From Parachlamydiales bacterium (GTDB taxonomy: Bacteria; Chlamydiota; Chlamydiia; Chlamydiales; JABDDJ01): DNA of 64,000 nt. Below the pieces are notes generated by a model, which did no database searches, had not been told where the DNA came from, and worked only from the letters and a program-made list of their open reading frames with translations. The translations under genes were made by a program, and so were the position numbers. Shown here in pieces: positions 62,922 to 64,000 of this stretch (its first letter is position 1; each line of letters begins with the position of its first letter). The DNA is taken from the NCBI GenBank assembly GCA_041671045.1, contig JBAZCF010000006.1:1-64000 (forward strand), read 5' to 3'.

Positions 62922-63995
62922 TTAAAATAGGCTGCTTAATGTTTTTGTGTTTTTCTCTAAATTATATTCATCCTCTATTCGCTGCCGTCCTGATTGAACA
63001 ATTTTCTGTTGCAGCTCAGCATTCTCGGAGAGATGCGCTATTGCATTCTGTAAACTAATAACATCTGAGGGGGCTACAAGGATTCCGTCAATCCCATTTC
63101 TGATCAGTTCCGGCGTGCCATTGATCCATGTGCTGATGCAAGGAATTTTCATGGCCATAGCCTCCATCAGAACAATAGGGATGCCTTCGGCAAACGTAGC
63201 CAGAACAAATAAATCTGCATGCTGCATATGTTTTAAAGTTTCATGATGGGATAAAGGCCCTTTGAAGCGTATTTCATCCACCACATCTAAGCGCATAGCA
63301 AGCTCCTCAAGTTCAGCCCTTTCAGGCCCGCTTCCTATCAAAGTCAGCTCAAAAAATTTTCCCTGTTCCTTAAGGTTTGCAATAGCTTGAATTAGGATAG
63401 AGAATCCCTTTACTGGAACTAATCGACCTACGGTAACAATTTGTTTTCTTGGGTTGTTGCTCTTTTCATGGGTTGAAGGCAAAGGAGTAATTTTGCTCAC
63501 GTCCACACCCATACGGACTATATGCAGCTTTTCCCATTCTGTGATTTTGAGATGCTTCAATATCTGGCTTTGAGAATAAAAGCTGATGCACCGAATCCAA
63601 TCGGCATCTTGAACCTTGATAGGCAGGCCTTCCATTGTCTCATCATAGAAGATATCCGGACCATGAATCGAAAGGGAAAGCTTAAAGGGTTGAAGGCGTT
63701 TTGCAATCATAGCCACCGTAGCAGCCACATTCCCGAAATAGGCATGTACTTGCTCGCTATTCTGAGCGCTAAACCAGCGTGCCAATAGCAGGGCTTCACC
63801 AAAATAGCCAAATAAGTATTTTATGCTCCGACGTGTTTGCCGTATATATTTCCATGTGAAGCTCAATGCTTGAAAAAAGCGTACAGGATTGAAGATGAGG
63901 TATTGAAATAGAGCGTCAATGGCTGTAATGACACCCTTTTCTTTGATATAGAAAGTATTTTTTTCTTCTTCTCTGACTTCAATGCTTTTAGCCAT
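62922..63995 (-). CDS. Family 4 glycosyltransferase, 5' end probably beyond the window
   Basis: The 357 residues visible comprise most of a GT-B fold. Donor-site features are VTVGRLVPVKGFSILIQAI, LIGSGPERAELEELA and the ATFAEGIPIVLMEAMAMKIP segment with the E-x7-E type Glu residues. The ATG at 63995 is only five bases from the window edge and no stop is seen before it. The N-terminal part begins mid-domain compared with colanic-acid type GT4 enzymes (about 400 residues), so the real start probably lies outside. The gene is one base from the next (glycosidase) and leads a four-gene operon as far as the window shows. Confidence 0.8.
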   Translation of the reverse strand: MAKSIEVREEEKNTFYIKEKGVITAIDALFQYLIFNPVRFFQALSFTWKYIRQTRRSIKYLFGYFGEALLLARWFSAQNSEQVHAYFGNVAATVAMIAKRLQPFKLSLSIHGPDIFYDETMEGLPIKVQDADWIRCISFYSQSQILKHLKITEWEKLHIVRMGVDVSKITPLPSTHEKSNNPRKQIVTVGRLVPVKGFSILIQAIANLKEQGKFFELTLIGSGPERAELEELAMRLDVVDEIRFKGPLSHHETLKHMQHADLFVLATFAEGIPIVLMEAMAMKIPCISTWINGTPELIRNGIDGILVAPSDVISLQNAIAHLSENAELQQKIVQSGRQRIEDEYNLEKNTKTLSSLF

Positions 63996-64000
63996 CTCTT

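Noticed and set aside
1..64000. tRNA or rRNA genes, transposases, phage genes
   Set aside because: None were seen in the intergenic regions or among the coding regions. The hairpin elements carry no transposase.

Overview
The window looks like a piece of the chromosome of a chlamydia-like bacterium (Chlamydiota, Parachlamydiales type). This is inferred from a combination of features and not from a marker gene. There is Gram-negative lipid A, heptose and Kdo chemistry (lpxK, gmhA, kdsD), a GroES/GroEL pair behind a weak CIRCE-like operator, and a Thermus/Rickettsia-type isocitrate dehydrogenase. There are two dicarboxylate/amino-acid:cation symporters, a two-enzyme PutA, and many large, alpha-helical proteins with no recognisable family, of the kind that often prove to be secreted host-interaction proteins. 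I cannot name the species. No tRNA, rRNA, CRISPR array, transposase or phage gene was seen.

Left part (1-30 kb): mostly housekeeping and transport genes. These are an NhaD antiporter, a lipase-maturation-factor-like membrane protein, KdsD, isocitrate dehydrogenase, a minus-strand operon gmhA-lpxK-symporter-symporter, a PcrA/UvrD helicase, PutA with an odd cysteine-rich tail, a NamZ-type muramidase, groES-groEL and PrmA. Between them lie unknown proteins, including a gene of about 1,330 codons that is interrupted by a -1 frameshift near 18050.

Middle part (30-42 kb): envelope and sugar genes plus trpS and a paralogous pair of unknown membrane-type proteins, one ending in a J-domain-like segment. 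Two copies of a repeat of about 0.53-0.56 kb sit here. Each copy is an inverted repeat whose arms are strings of small hairpins, and each lies where two convergent genes meet. Several genes around them use C-ending codons heavily.

Right part (41.5-64 kb): two connected themes. The first is an extracellular polysaccharide locus: nucleotide-sugar epimerase, Wzz/tyrosine-kinase-like protein, two Wza-like export proteins and a Wzx-like flippase. At the right edge there is also a tight operon of three glycosyltransferases and a clan-A-type glycosidase. The second is an export system: TolC-like channel, two HlyD-type adaptors and, divergently, one protein that joins a PqqD-like domain, a site-2-protease membrane core and an HlyD adaptor. 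No ABC or RND pump is present. This last system is the best candidate in the window for something functionally undescribed, possibly a peptide-processing and export machine.
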